Virus record (IMG/VR): IMGVR_UViG_3300042559_000733
Span: 1 to 47,996 of that record
Length of the DNA stretch: 47,996 bases
Direction: 5' to 3' (one strand)
From: a virus
The notes under the pieces were generated by a model that had not been told where the DNA came from, searched no databases, and saw only the letters and a program-made list of their open reading frames with translations. The translations under genes were made by a program, and so were the position numbers. Below, piece by piece: positions 1 through 8,667 of the stretch (position 1 is the first letter of the stretch; each line of letters starts with the position of its first letter).

Positions 1-1167
1 ATTAGCTTGTTTATCTGACATCTTACGGCTTAGTGACATAACGAAGTCAGCAGTCATAATCTTACGATAACTATCTGAAATGTTATTTGCCTGAATGATA
101 TCTTCATCCATAGCTGCACGATTACTCTGTGAAGCACTCCAAATAGGAACTTGTAGTTCACCTGCTACACCACGTAATTCTTCATAAATACCACCAGCTT
201 CACTATAACTGTTACTATTACGTTCACTTTGTGATGGACGTAGAATATCAGCATAGTCAACAATGATCATATCAACCTTAGTACCAAGTGTTTGAATACG
301 TTCAGCATGTAATTTCAAACTATGAGCAGATACAGTCTTGATTGGAAAATACTTAATAATCAATTTACCAGGCACTTCTGCAATCTTTTTCTTAACAATA
401 TCAATGTTGTTACGAATGTTTTGGAAATCAATTCCAGTAAAACAAGCGTCATAACGAAGACCAACATAGTTTTCATTCAATTCCAAAGTATAATGTAATA
501 CATTTTTACCTTGACGCATTGCTTCTGCACCCATCTTGGCAAGAACCCAACTCTTACCACTACCTGCACAAGCAGTAATAATTCCAAGTTCACCACCTGC
601 AAGTCCACCATCCATAATACTGTCCACCTCAGTCCAATTAGTCTTGACAGTCTTACGAGCCATTTGACTCATACGTTTTTCAATATCAACCATGTATTCA
701 TGTCCAATATTGCGTTCCATACCAGCTTTCATCGCAATATCAACTACATGCTTGATCTTATCATATTGACCACTCTTCAAATGATCAACACTTTCCATAA
801 TAGCATTCTTGATCTTTTGATTCTTACAAAATTCAAGAAACTGTTCTTTGATATATTTCAAATCAGTATCACTGATCTTTTGATAAACCAAACGAAGTTG
901 TTCTACAACTGATTGTTTCAACAAATCATTTTCAATACCATCAACTTTAACCTTAAAGACTGCCAAGGTTGGCAGATCTTTGTATTGAAGAAAATAACTA
1001 ATCGTTTCTTTAACGATAAATTTATGAGCATCAGTCTCGAAACTATCTGGTTCCAAGATATCGCTGATTCGTTCAATGAATGTTTTATCCGACACCAAAC
1101 CACTAATACATTTGATTTGGAATTCAGATCCGAATTTTTTTAGGTTATCAATAATTTTTTCCGACAT
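1..1167 (-). CDS. Replicative DNA helicase, DnaB/gp41 type (3' part missing)
   Basis: This frame runs from ATG at 1165-1167 to the window edge without a stop, giving 389 residues that lack the C-terminus. The N-terminal 170 residues are helical, as in DnaB-type helicases. The RecA-like motor domain follows, with a P-loop ACAGSGKS at residues 199-206 (the usual first Gly is Ala), a catalytic-type Glu in TLEL near 229, a Walker B strand IIVDYADIL near 301-309 and a sensor segment SASQSNR near 344-350. Members of this family form a hexameric ring that unwinds DNA ahead of the phage polymerase with primase. Its position next to RNase H, UvsX and SSB fits the T4 gp41 role. Family assignment is firm; equating it with gp41 rather than another phage DnaB is inferred. 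Confidence 0.9.
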   Translation of the reverse strand, partial: MSEKIIDNLKKFGSEFQIKCISGLVSDKTFIERISDILEPDSFETDAHKFIVKETISYFLQYKDLPTLAVFKVKVDGIENDLLKQSVVEQLRLVYQKISDTDLKYIKEQFLEFCKNQKIKNAIMESVDHLKSGQYDKIKHVVDIAMKAGMERNIGHEYMVDIEKRMSQMARKTVKTNWTEVDSIMDGGLAGGELGIITACAGSGKSWVLAKMGAEAMRQGKNVLHYTLELNENYVGLRYDACFTGIDFQNIRNNIDIVKKKIAEVPGKLIIKYFPIKTVSAHSLKLHAERIQTLGTKVDMIIVDYADILRPSQSERNSNSYSEAGGIYEELRGVAGELQVPIWSASQSNRAAMDEDIIQANNISDSYRKIMTADFVMSLSRKMSDKQAN

Positions 1168-1226
1168 AATTTTATATAATTTATCTACACCAACTATACC
1201 ACACCATTTCTGTAAACCAAGATTAT

Positions 1227-2294
1227 TTACAGAACCATTGAGTTAATTTTTCCAAACACTTCATTTAACCATACCATACTATTTGGAAAATTATTTTGCA
1301 TACAGTCTTCCACCAACAATTTACTAAAACCAAACCTGTCAAGTTTAACGATTGGTTTTTCCATAATTTCATTGATTCTCAATTGCGAGAATGATTGAAT
1401 TTGTGTATCATGCAATTGCATTAAATCATAATTACGTTGCATGATGTCTTTATTTTCCAACACTGTATCATACAATTTCAACTTACCTTTATGAGTATCA
1501 CTGTAATTGTATAATTCTTGTAAGGAATATTGTTTATCTTCTGTAAGAATAGGATAACATTTGATAATAGTTTTTAACCCGGCACCTTTAATACCGTCAA
1601 TATTATCACTACTATCTCCTTCCATTACTCTATAGTTGATAAAGTTCTTACAACTAATACCATATTCCAATAGAATTTCTGCACAACCATACAATTTCTT
1701 TTTGGTTGGACTCCAAATTTTAATTCTATCACCGGCTAGTTGTAAGAAATCTTTATCGGCACTCATAATAGTAACATTACTATTCTTAAAGTACTCTTTA
1801 GCCAAATAAGCAATTGTGTCATCTGCTTCAATATGATCAATTGCCATAGTTGTAACAGGCAATTTATCCAAGTATTGTACAGTTCGTAACAATTGTTTCT
1901 TTAGATTTTTATCTTCTGTATCTGGAGTGGTAAGATCATCATAAGCTCTATTAAGCCTAATCTTAGTCTTTCTACCACTCTTGTATTCTGGATAAATCTT
2001 CCGTCTTTTCAGTGAACCCCCTTGGCCATCAGACACAATCACAATCTTTGTAGGATTGATTAATTTTGCTGCATAACCAATGCTTTTTAAGCACCCTGCA
2101 ATTCCACCAGTATGATTACCATTGGAATTGAGGGAGGGGGAGGCCATGAACGCTCTAATAAAAGTGTTCATGAAATCAACAATTAATACTTCAGAATCAG
2201 ATGATCTATTCAATCCGCCAACTCTGTCTTCTTGTTTTACATTATCGAATAACGAAAACAACCTCTTTTTTTCACTGTCAGATAGATTACTCAT
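1227..2294 (-). CDS. FEN-type 5'-3' exonuclease (T4 RNase H-like)
   Basis: Predicted 355-residue flap nuclease that would remove RNA primers and 5' flaps during lagging-strand synthesis. Metal-binding acidic residues of the family are visible: D40 in LIVDFMNTF, D89 in IVSDG, E156/D158/D159 in HIEADDT, D180 and D182 in MSADKDF, and D227/D230 in GDSSDN. The last group leads into a helix-hairpin-helix-like GIKGAGLKT. I chose the ATG at 2292-2294, which overlaps the end of the upstream uvsX-like gene by eight bases (ATGAGTAA); a longer in-frame extension to 2348 would lie entirely inside that gene and looks spurious. Length is close to T4 RNase H (about 305 residues) with an extra N-terminal 30. 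Function of the family is well established. Confidence 0.9.
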   Translation of the reverse strand: MSNLSDSEKKRLFSLFDNVKQEDRVGGLNRSSDSEVLIVDFMNTFIRAFMASPSLNSNGNHTGGIAGCLKSIGYAAKLINPTKIVIVSDGQGGSLKRRKIYPEYKSGRKTKIRLNRAYDDLTTPDTEDKNLKKQLLRTVQYLDKLPVTTMAIDHIEADDTIAYLAKEYFKNSNVTIMSADKDFLQLAGDRIKIWSPTKKKLYGCAEILLEYGISCKNFINYRVMEGDSSDNIDGIKGAGLKTIIKCYPILTEDKQYSLQELYNYSDTHKGKLKLYDTVLENKDIMQRNYDLMQLHDTQIQSFSQLRINEIMEKPIVKLDRFGFSKLLVEDCMQNNFPNSMVWLNEVFGKINSMVL

Positions 2295-3438
2295 TCTCAG
2301 ATGATACACCAGCATCTTCATCATTGTCAACAACTGCGTCATCAACAATAATACTATTTGGATCTTTATATTTCATGACTACAGCATCACAAATCTTTAA
2401 GTAAATTTCTTCACTCAAAATTTTATCCGTTTTCATTGATTCTACAAAGTCCTTGGTCTGGAATTTCCATTCACTTCCATCATCTTTCTTGTAGGTATAA
2501 TAAGCACCACCTTGTTTTACCAAGTTGTTTTCTTTCAATACTTTGATCCAACTGCCATAATCAGCAATTCCACTATCAAAGTAAATATCAAAAGCAGCTT
2601 GACGTTGTGGTGGACCCATACGGTTCTTGATAACAACTGCTTTACACTCATTACCAATAACTTCTTCACCCTTCTTTAGTTTGCCAGTGTTGTTCAAACG
2701 AACACGAACACTACAATGATAAGCAAGTGACTTACCACCACTTACTACCCACTTATCACCAAATGCCATAGCATTTAGATTCTGACGTAATTGATTGGTG
2801 AATACAGTAAGAACCTTTTGTTTACCAATCATATTAGTGATCTTACGCATTGCTTTACTGATAATAATAGATTTACCAGTAGCAAATCCATCCTTACCGT
2901 GATCACTTTCTAGTTCTGCCTTTGTGGAAGCAGCAGCAACAGAATCAACAATGATTGTAAGAATACGGTCTTTATTGGACTTACGAACAATTCCAATCAT
3001 ATGTTCCATCTTTTCAAAAATATCTTCAACGGTTTCACATTGAACATATAGAAGTTTAGATAGATCTACACCAAGACTTTTCCAGAATTCAGGAGCAGCT
3101 GCATTTTCAGTGTCAATTACTACTGCTACACCACCCTTCTTTTGTGTATCTGCAACAACATGTGCGGATACTAGACTCTTACCAGTTCCTTCCAAACCAT
3201 TGAATTCAACCATCTTTCCAACTGGCAATCCACCGTGAGGACGATTGCTAATAGCTAGATCAAGAATAGAAGAACCTGTACTAATCCAATCACTAATTTC
3301 TGCTGGATTTTCCTGTTCATCCAAGAAATAAGCAATTTTACCACCATCTTTATTTGCTTTATTTAACTCGTTTGCGAGTAATTCAACTAACTCATCTCTT
3401 TGAGGAGTATCTTGCGTAACTTGATTTTTCTTTTTCAT
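2287..3438 (-). CDS. uvsX: RecA/UvsX-like recombinase
   Basis: A 383-residue recombinase expected to coat single-stranded DNA and drive strand exchange for recombination-dependent replication and repair. Walker A is GLEGTGKS at 81-88, Walker B is LTIIVD at 160-165, and a sensor-type Gln sits in TNQLRQN near 214-220. The stretch around 178-190 resembles the DNA-binding L2 region, and the C-terminus is acidic (many D/E after residue 365). It lies between the SSB gene and RNase H, and its TAA overlaps the ATG of the latter, so the two are probably translationally coupled. T4 UvsX is 391 residues, so size matches. It could equally be called a phage RecA; the distinction is not decidable from motifs alone. 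Confidence 0.93.
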   Translation of the reverse strand: MKKKNQVTQDTPQRDELVELLANELNKANKDGGKIAYFLDEQENPAEISDWISTGSSILDLAISNRPHGGLPVGKMVEFNGLEGTGKSLVSAHVVADTQKKGGVAVVIDTENAAAPEFWKSLGVDLSKLLYVQCETVEDIFEKMEHMIGIVRKSNKDRILTIIVDSVAAASTKAELESDHGKDGFATGKSIIISKAMRKITNMIGKQKVLTVFTNQLRQNLNAMAFGDKWVVSGGKSLAYHCSVRVRLNNTGKLKKGEEVIGNECKAVVIKNRMGPPQRQAAFDIYFDSGIADYGSWIKVLKENNLVKQGGAYYTYKKDDGSEWKFQTKDFVESMKTDKILSEEIYLKICDAVVMKYKDPNSIIVDDAVVDNDEDAGVSSENE

Positions 3439-3458
3439 AATAATATAAAACTAAAATA

Positions 3459-3487
3459 GGGGTGGCAGTAATATATACTACCACCCC
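3459..3487 (-). terminator. Hairpin after the SSB gene
   Basis: A seven-base GC-rich arm (GGGGTGG at 3459-3465) pairs with CCACCCC at 3481-3487; the loop can extend the stem with AGTA/TACT. Read on the minus strand it lies 18 bases past the SSB stop and is followed by a T-rich stretch (TATTTTAGTTTTATATT), so it looks like a partial intrinsic terminator between the SSB and uvsX-like genes. It is the most GC-rich patch nearby. It might allow some read-through so that SSB is made in excess over UvsX; that is inference. Confidence 0.7.
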
Positions 3488-3504
3488 ATTACAAACAATT
3501 TATT

Positions 3505-4314
3505 TTAACTGTTAAACAAATTATCAAAAGCGGCTGCTACATCATCCGAATTTGATTTTGCTGCGGTAGCTGTTGGTGATTTATTTGTTGCTGCTGCTTT
3601 TGGAGCAGGAGTAGGAACATCATCTTCAACAATTGCGTTAACAGTTCCTTCAGAAGCAATTGAACCATCTGGATTCAACCAGGCATTCATTACTTCCTTT
3701 AGTTCGTCATAACTAAATTCAGGGAATAGATCCATGATGTTAGTCTGTTGTGCCAAGATATCCTTTTGAGAAGGATCGATTGCAACACTTGCATTTGGTT
3801 TGACACGAATTGTAGTTTCTGGGAATGACTTACCAGAATCTTCTGCGGTACGGAATTCTACAACAATGTCACGACCATTGACCAAATCAGTAATATCACC
3901 ATAATCAACATCACTGATGATACTTAGGATTTCTTGGTATACATTCTTACCAAATCCCCAAAAACGAACACCTTCATTTTCCTCACCACGAACGATGATT
4001 GGAGCATAGGTACGCATCTTTGGTTCAAACTTACGTCCCAAAATCCAGTCTTCCTTGTTACCAGTCTTCTTCATACGATTGGACCATTCAACGATTGGAT
4101 CAGGACGATTAAAACTATCGGGAGATAGATAAGTCTTGTTGTTGATGTTATAATGGAACTTTAGTTCGATAAAAGGATTATCGGTTTGATACTTGTAGGG
4201 AACGATACGAACTACTTGTTTACCAGGCTTTGGCTTCCAAATTAGATTGGTTTTGTTGCCTTGGTTTGTTAGAGAGCTCAAACGACTCTTCAATTTTGAT
4301 ATGTCTAATGCCAT
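3505..4314 (-). CDS. 32: Single-stranded DNA-binding protein, gp32-like
   Basis: A 269-residue protein with the layout of T4 gp32: a basic N-terminus (ALDISKLKSRLSSL, a likely cooperativity segment), a central aromatic and basic OB-type core (IWKPKPGKQVVRIVPYK near 25-41, then ILGRKFEPKMRTYAP and GVRFWGFGKNVYQEI), and an acidic Ala/Pro-rich tail ending DDVAAAFDNLFNS, the usual partner-docking tail of SSBs. I see no Cys/His zinc motif like that of T4 gp32. It would protect single-stranded DNA and recruit helicase loader, polymerase and UvsX. The ATG at 4312-4314 has no Shine-Dalgarno but follows an unusual repeated AT leader, described separately. Slightly shorter than T4 gp32 (301). Confidence 0.85.
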   Translation of the reverse strand: MALDISKLKSRLSSLTNQGNKTNLIWKPKPGKQVVRIVPYKYQTDNPFIELKFHYNINNKTYLSPDSFNRPDPIVEWSNRMKKTGNKEDWILGRKFEPKMRTYAPIIVRGEENEGVRFWGFGKNVYQEILSIISDVDYGDITDLVNGRDIVVEFRTAEDSGKSFPETTIRVKPNASVAIDPSQKDILAQQTNIMDLFPEFSYDELKEVMNAWLNPDGSIASEGTVNAIVEDDVPTPAPKAAATNKSPTATAAKSNSDDVAAAFDNLFNS

Positions 4315-4352
4315 AATTTTTAATTAGTTAATTTAGTTAATTAGTTAATTAG
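4315..4352 (-). promoter_or_regulatory. AT-repeat leader of the SSB gene, candidate autogenous operator
   Basis: Immediately upstream of the SSB start codon the minus strand carries about four imperfect copies of TTAACTAA within some 36 bases, containing almost no G and no Shine-Dalgarno. T4 gene 32 is known to be repressed by gp32 binding an unstructured, A/U-repeat leader that begins at an upstream structured element. Here a perfect 8-bp hairpin (4374-4396) lies on the 5' side. The similarity of layout is seen; regulation is inferred. Confidence 0.45.
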
Positions 4353-4373
4353 ATAACTCACACGAATTATTTA

Positions 4374-4396
4374 ATGACAACCAATTAAGTTGTCAT
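4374..4396 (-). terminator. 8-bp hairpin between the 130-residue unknown gene and the SSB gene
   Basis: ATGACAAC (4374-4381) pairs perfectly with GTTGTCAT (4389-4396) around a seven-base loop. On the minus strand it lies 27 bases after the stop of the preceding gene and is followed by TAAATAATT, so it may be a weak terminator. It also sits 5' of the repeated SSB leader and could be the structured part of an SSB operator. The two roles are not exclusive. Confidence 0.5.
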
Positions 4397-4422
4397 CAAT
4401 ATATATGAAACCCGAAAAGATT

Positions 4423-4815
4423 TCAACTTATTATATCAAAAATTTTGACGGAGACGATTTTGACAGATACTTCGCTCGTTAAAATAATTGAATTTCTGTA
4501 GAGATTCCAATCCAATTGGAACGTTTTATCAAAAACGCCATTGTTTTCCTCAGCAATCAACTTGTTCATCGCATTCAGAGTATATAGTGTGTTTGTGTCT
4601 TTTTTTCTATGAACGCTAATCGTATTTCGGAATTTCAGTGAATTTCCATCTGTTAAGTCAACATTGTATGTAGCATACAGTTCTTTTGGGTTGTTGACAT
4701 TGCAGAGTAAAAATATTTTACCATTAATAACACTATAGAAACTTTTTATTTCTTGAATAATGTCATTATATTCTTTGGAATTGGTAAATGTACACAATAG
4801 TTGTTTGTTCTTCAT
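4423..4815 (-). CDS. Conserved-looking protein of unknown function, 130 residues
   Basis: I do not recognise a family. The protein is soluble, without signal peptide or membrane segment, with alternating beta-like stretches (KQLLCTFTN at the start, GKIFLLCNV near 32-40, VKIVSVKIFDII at the end). Its ATG directly abuts the TAA of the gene upstream (4816-4818), so the two are almost certainly translated as a coupled pair. It is followed by the hairpin at 4374-4396, which makes it the last gene of the unit starting at 7235. Nothing in the sequence gives a function; position between a replication block and unknown proteins is the only hint. Confidence 0.75.
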   Translation of the reverse strand: MKNKQLLCTFTNSKEYNDIIQEIKSFYSVINGKIFLLCNVNNPKELYATYNVDLTDGNSLKFRNTISVHRKKDTNTLYTLNAMNKLIAEENNGVFDKTFQLDWNLYRNSIILTSEVSVKIVSVKIFDIIS

Positions 4816-5421
4816 TTATTTTATTATTAGTTGTTTACCGTCAACGTTCCACAATTTACCGACATAATTTCCAGAAGAATCAAACCAACTATTTCTTTTA
4901 TTATAAAATCCAAACTTTAAAGCTTCTTGTAAAGTATATTCAGTAGTCAATGCTTTCTCAATTGCTACCGCATCTTGTTCTTTTTCTTCAGGAGTTCTAT
5001 CATCACTCTTTGATTTTTGTGGTTCTGCTTGTTGAACAGGTTGGGTTTGTTGTGGTTCAAATTCAATTTGTTGACCACTTGGTTGTTCTGGTTGTTCATC
5101 TCCTGTAAACACATTGGCTTGTCCCTTTTTTGGATTTTCTTCAAAATGAGTACCTCTTTGAATAGCTTTTTGTTTGTATTCAGGAGTTGGAAATGTAACA
5201 AGAATACCATTTGTATTGTATGCTTGTCTTTCTGGATATTTACCTTCAAGCATTTTATTCAAATATTGATTTACAATGTTATGATCAATATTTGAATTCA
5301 ACAAATATTCTCTCAATACTTCAATATGTTCTTGTTTAGAAATATCAAATATACCGTTTTCAATTGAAATATCGGTACTTGCTTGTTCTAATGCTTCTAA
5401 AAATATTCGTTTGATGTTCAT
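4816..5421 (-). CDS. Unknown protein with CTS-like N-terminal helix and Q/P-rich linker
   Basis: A 201-residue protein of unknown function. Three parts can be seen: a short amphipathic helix at the N-terminus (MNIKRIFLEALEQAS); a conserved-looking core around 55-100 containing EGKYPERQAYN and VTFPTPEYKQKAI; and a Gln/Pro-rich linker (about 110-145) followed by a small C-terminal beta module (SWFDSSGNYVGKLWNV). The first 12 residues resemble capsid-targeting leaders (LxxE-type) of T4-like internal head proteins, which suggests possible packaging in the head; this is inference. I recall similar proteins in marine T4-like phages but cannot name a function. It lies two bases after the 603-residue gene and abuts the next start. 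Confidence 0.75.
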   Translation of the reverse strand: MNIKRIFLEALEQASTDISIENGIFDISKQEHIEVLREYLLNSNIDHNIVNQYLNKMLEGKYPERQAYNTNGILVTFPTPEYKQKAIQRGTHFEENPKKGQANVFTGDEQPEQPSGQQIEFEPQQTQPVQQAEPQKSKSDDRTPEEKEQDAVAIEKALTTEYTLQEALKFGFYNKRNSWFDSSGNYVGKLWNVDGKQLIIK

Positions 5422-5423
5422 AA

Positions 5424-7235
5424 TTAAAATACATCCTCTTCACTTAAATTGGAACGGTGAATTTCTGTTTTGAAAGAAAACTTACTTCCTCTTTCATTTC
5501 TCAATTCAATTGCAGAATAAAATGGTTTTACTTCTACTTTTCCATTTTCTTCTTCTTCTCGTATATCAAATATAATATATAAATATACAACGAAATATGT
5601 TCCATCTTTATTTTTACTTACTTCAAACTTACTTAATCTAAAATCTTTATTTTCACTTGCATCAATCAACTTTTTGCCACTTGAAAATTCAGACTTGGTT
5701 CCCATTCTGTTAATTGTCTTACCATTAAATACTACAAGCGGTAAACTATCATTGTTACCAAAGATTGCTTCAGCAGATATTTGACTTGCAAATTGAATAA
5801 ATTCTTTCTTGATTTGAGCTTCATTACCCACATTCATAAATCGTTCAATGAACTTTTCATAAAATGTAATTGCTGCAATGTTAGAATTAAAGATGTTCAT
5901 TGGTCTAAATGCACCTTTGTTCATCGGAACATCACCTTTAGTAGATGGATTAAAGTAATCGTTATAAACTTTAATAGAAGCATTCTTGACTTGTTTTACA
6001 TCTTCTGGTGTAGTACCAGTAAGTTGAACCATAAACAAATTCTTATTATCAATTAATCTTACTTTTTCGTTTATGGTACTAAATAAAGAATCTGGTTGAA
6101 TTCTATTAATTTGTTGAATAAAGATTGTGACATTTTTCTTTAATGAATCGGTCATTTTTACCAATACTTCATCCGCTTCTCTTGCTTCAGATAAAACCCC
6201 AATTTCTTTTTCAATAGCATCCCAACTATTAAACATATTAGAATATTGATTTCTAGCATAATTCATGTCTTCTTGACATTTTTGTTCAATATTACCAAAT
6301 ATTTTAACAACGGTATTTTTAACTTTTTGTATAAAATCGGACCATCCTTTTGTCAATTCCGCAGACAAATCTCCAATTTTGGATGAAATTCTATTGAGTG
6401 ATGACTTTAACGATGATATAAATTCAATTTCAGTTAGTAATGTTTTACCAATATAAATTTCTTCAAACACAGGAGCACCACCACTAAATACACTGCGTGG
6501 ATCTTTTTCAATTGATTTTCCATCTGGTTGTTGTGACTGTAACCATTGATAGTATTTTTCTCTTTCTGCGGGTGTACCTGAAAAACTTAATTTGTCCGGT
6601 AAAATATCAAAAGCACCTTTCATTCTACCAATTCGGTAACTATCCCCACCAGCTTTTAAAGAAACCATTGCGAATTTCTTTCCAGTACCAGTTATTTCAC
6701 ACAAACTTTCGTTGGTACCACTTACTTTTCTATCTTTTAAAGCAATTTGAATTTCTGATATACTACAATTATATAACAACACCGCATCAGCAGTGTTTTC
6801 TTTTTTCTTATCTTTACTGGCATAACCACTCTTATTGAATGATTCATAGAACTTTTTGATGTCTTGATGAATAAATCCGGTTGGTTTTGTAGTTGTTACA
6901 TTTGCTAATGTTACACTAGTACCAGATGCCAATTCAATTCTAGCCTTTATATCAGCATAATTTTGATATAATTTATTTTTACCAACCGCAGTAATTATTG
7001 CGGGATTATCTAATTGTTGTATGCTCTTTAATATCTTTTCTATTTCTTCAGATAATTTTAACCACTTTTTGATTGTGTCTTTTTCTTTCGGATAATAATC
7101 TCCATTTTCGCCGAATATCTTATATAAAGGAAAACTTTCTCTCAATTGTTGACTGAATGGCAATGGCATAACAGTCTCAACCTGTTGTAACTTAACTTGT
7201 AAGTCTTTTAATTTTACATCTTCATCTATATTCAT
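5424..7235 (-). CDS. Large protein of unknown function, 603 residues
   Basis: First gene of a three-gene unit with the 201- and 130-residue unknowns. No signal peptide or membrane span is visible. The N-terminal 100 residues are helical and charged. A central alpha/beta part has NTADAVLLY near 147-155 and KFAMVSLKAGGDSYRIG near 189-205; the D...(S)LK spacing is faintly like a PD-(D/E)xK nuclease core, but I see no convincing full motif. A helical stretch with coiled-coil character covers roughly 280-400. The C-terminus is beta-rich (FVVYLYIIFDIRE, then KFSFKTEIH). It could be an enzyme or an internal virion protein. The ATG at 7233-7235 has no Shine-Dalgarno. Confidence 0.8.
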   Translation of the reverse strand: MNIDEDVKLKDLQVKLQQVETVMPLPFSQQLRESFPLYKIFGENGDYYPKEKDTIKKWLKLSEEIEKILKSIQQLDNPAIITAVGKNKLYQNYADIKARIELASGTSVTLANVTTTKPTGFIHQDIKKFYESFNKSGYASKDKKKENTADAVLLYNCSISEIQIALKDRKVSGTNESLCEITGTGKKFAMVSLKAGGDSYRIGRMKGAFDILPDKLSFSGTPAEREKYYQWLQSQQPDGKSIEKDPRSVFSGGAPVFEEIYIGKTLLTEIEFISSLKSSLNRISSKIGDLSAELTKGWSDFIQKVKNTVVKIFGNIEQKCQEDMNYARNQYSNMFNSWDAIEKEIGVLSEAREADEVLVKMTDSLKKNVTIFIQQINRIQPDSLFSTINEKVRLIDNKNLFMVQLTGTTPEDVKQVKNASIKVYNDYFNPSTKGDVPMNKGAFRPMNIFNSNIAAITFYEKFIERFMNVGNEAQIKKEFIQFASQISAEAIFGNNDSLPLVVFNGKTINRMGTKSEFSSGKKLIDASENKDFRLSKFEVSKNKDGTYFVVYLYIIFDIREEEENGKVEVKPFYSAIELRNERGSKFSFKTEIHRSNLSEEDVF

Positions 7236-7279
7236 TCGTATATATAAATATTGATATATACACGAAAATCAAATTGTTT

Positions 7280-8632
7280 TTAAATATCTACCACCGTCAT
7301 ACTATCATAATTCTTACCAATGTAACACTTTACAGGAAATTGATTGTTTGACATCAACCGTTTCAATTCCACCAATGTTTCTTTTTTATCATTCTTATGA
7401 CAATCAAACGAAACACTGTCATAAGTATACAAAATAGCCTTGGTTTGTTTACCATTCAAGTATTCATTGACTCTTACCAATGATTGCATTCCAAATTCAG
7501 TTTCACTGGCTTGCAAGATATAATTGAACAATTTGTTTGGATTTGGTTCATTTATATGGTTTTTAGTGATTCTTCTTTTATAAATCGGCGTTTCTACATA
7601 TCCATTTTCACTAAAGAATTTCCATCTATGAGCAATATAATCACTCATTTTCTTAAAATATGGTATTTCCAATAATTCTTCGGGAATATTACCATACATA
7701 CACTGGAATGTTAGGTTCTTTGACGCTTTGATTTCATCATCTGATAACTTATCCTTACCATAGTATAGTTTACCAAGATATTCATAAGCGTTTGGAGGAA
7801 GATTATAATTGATTAACTTTGCAACTATGTGGGGGTGGTAGGCGCTATAATCAATCATAAACAACATACCATCATCACCATATCTGCTGATAAATGATGA
7901 TCTACAACCATTTTCTTTGTTCAATGCACTATAGTTAACGTTACCAAACCTATTACTTGGTCGTCCTGTTGCGGTATATAGGTTATATTGTGTATAAACA
8001 TAACCATCCTTATCTTTGATCGTTTTGTTTTCAAAATGCCTATTAAACAATTCTACATCCACTTTTAACCCATTGTGTTCAAGAATTCTAAGATTATCTG
8101 TAATGGTACTATTGATACTATAAAAACTATCATCGATCTTGACAGATTTAAGTCTAATTAACACCGCATCATACATACTTTCAAACTTTTCCAAATGTTT
8201 TACCATCGGAATTGCTTTATTCAATTCACCATATTTTTGAAACTTAGTTTTGATGACATTATGTGCAGTTGTATCAAACTCACTATAATCTTCAACTTTA
8301 CCGTCACTAATAAAGAAAATGATGTTAATATCAAACAGATTATTGATAGGAAATAGATGTAAACACTTTTTCTTATCAAAGACCCATTTCTTACCTTTAA
8401 GTCTGTTAAAATCACTGATTAATGTTTTTTTATTGATAAAGACATTACAATCTGGATGACTTAGATTGATAATATATGTGGTTTTGGATTTGAGTATATG
8501 AATTAATACCATACACAATTCATCTATACATGGATGTACTTTTTCATCTGATTGAATACATTCAAGAATAAAATCAGAGGAAATATGCGAATCTAAGAAT
8601 TTAGAATAGGATTGTTTATCCAGACACACCAT
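7280..8632 (-). CDS. Small, divergent family A DNA polymerase without visible proofreading domain
   Basis: A 450-residue polymerase-A-type protein. The palm and fingers are recognisable: TATGRPSNRFGNVN (220-233) matches the TxTGR...N motif, motif A is IDYSAYHPHIVAKL with catalytic D261, motif B is KASKNLTFQCMYG (302-314), and motif C is YTYDS with D405. The usual DYSQIELR is changed: the steric-gate Glu position reads His. The N-terminal 200 residues have no DxE exonuclease signature, though THISHPD-like and DKKK..H segments hint at a decayed exonuclease fold. It would synthesise DNA with the neighbouring helicase and SSB; T4 itself uses a family B enzyme. I used ATG at 8630-8632; a GTG two codons upstream (8636-8638) is possible. 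Confidence 0.85.
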   Translation of the reverse strand: MVCLDKQSYSKFLDSHISSDFILECIQSDEKVHPCIDELCMVLIHILKSKTTYIINLSHPDCNVFINKKTLISDFNRLKGKKWVFDKKKCLHLFPINNLFDINIIFFISDGKVEDYSEFDTTAHNVIKTKFQKYGELNKAIPMVKHLEKFESMYDAVLIRLKSVKIDDSFYSINSTITDNLRILEHNGLKVDVELFNRHFENKTIKDKDGYVYTQYNLYTATGRPSNRFGNVNYSALNKENGCRSSFISRYGDDGMLFMIDYSAYHPHIVAKLINYNLPPNAYEYLGKLYYGKDKLSDDEIKASKNLTFQCMYGNIPEELLEIPYFKKMSDYIAHRWKFFSENGYVETPIYKRRITKNHINEPNPNKLFNYILQASETEFGMQSLVRVNEYLNGKQTKAILYTYDSVSFDCHKNDKKETLVELKRLMSNNQFPVKCYIGKNYDSMTVVDI

Positions 8633-8667
8633 TGACACAATGTAACACTATAACAACTATAAGTCAA

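Noticed and set aside
2295-2348. N-terminal extension of RNase H to 2348
   Set aside because: It lies entirely in the uvsX-like gene and its sequence is unlike the family; ATG at 2292-2294 gives the standard coupling overlap.
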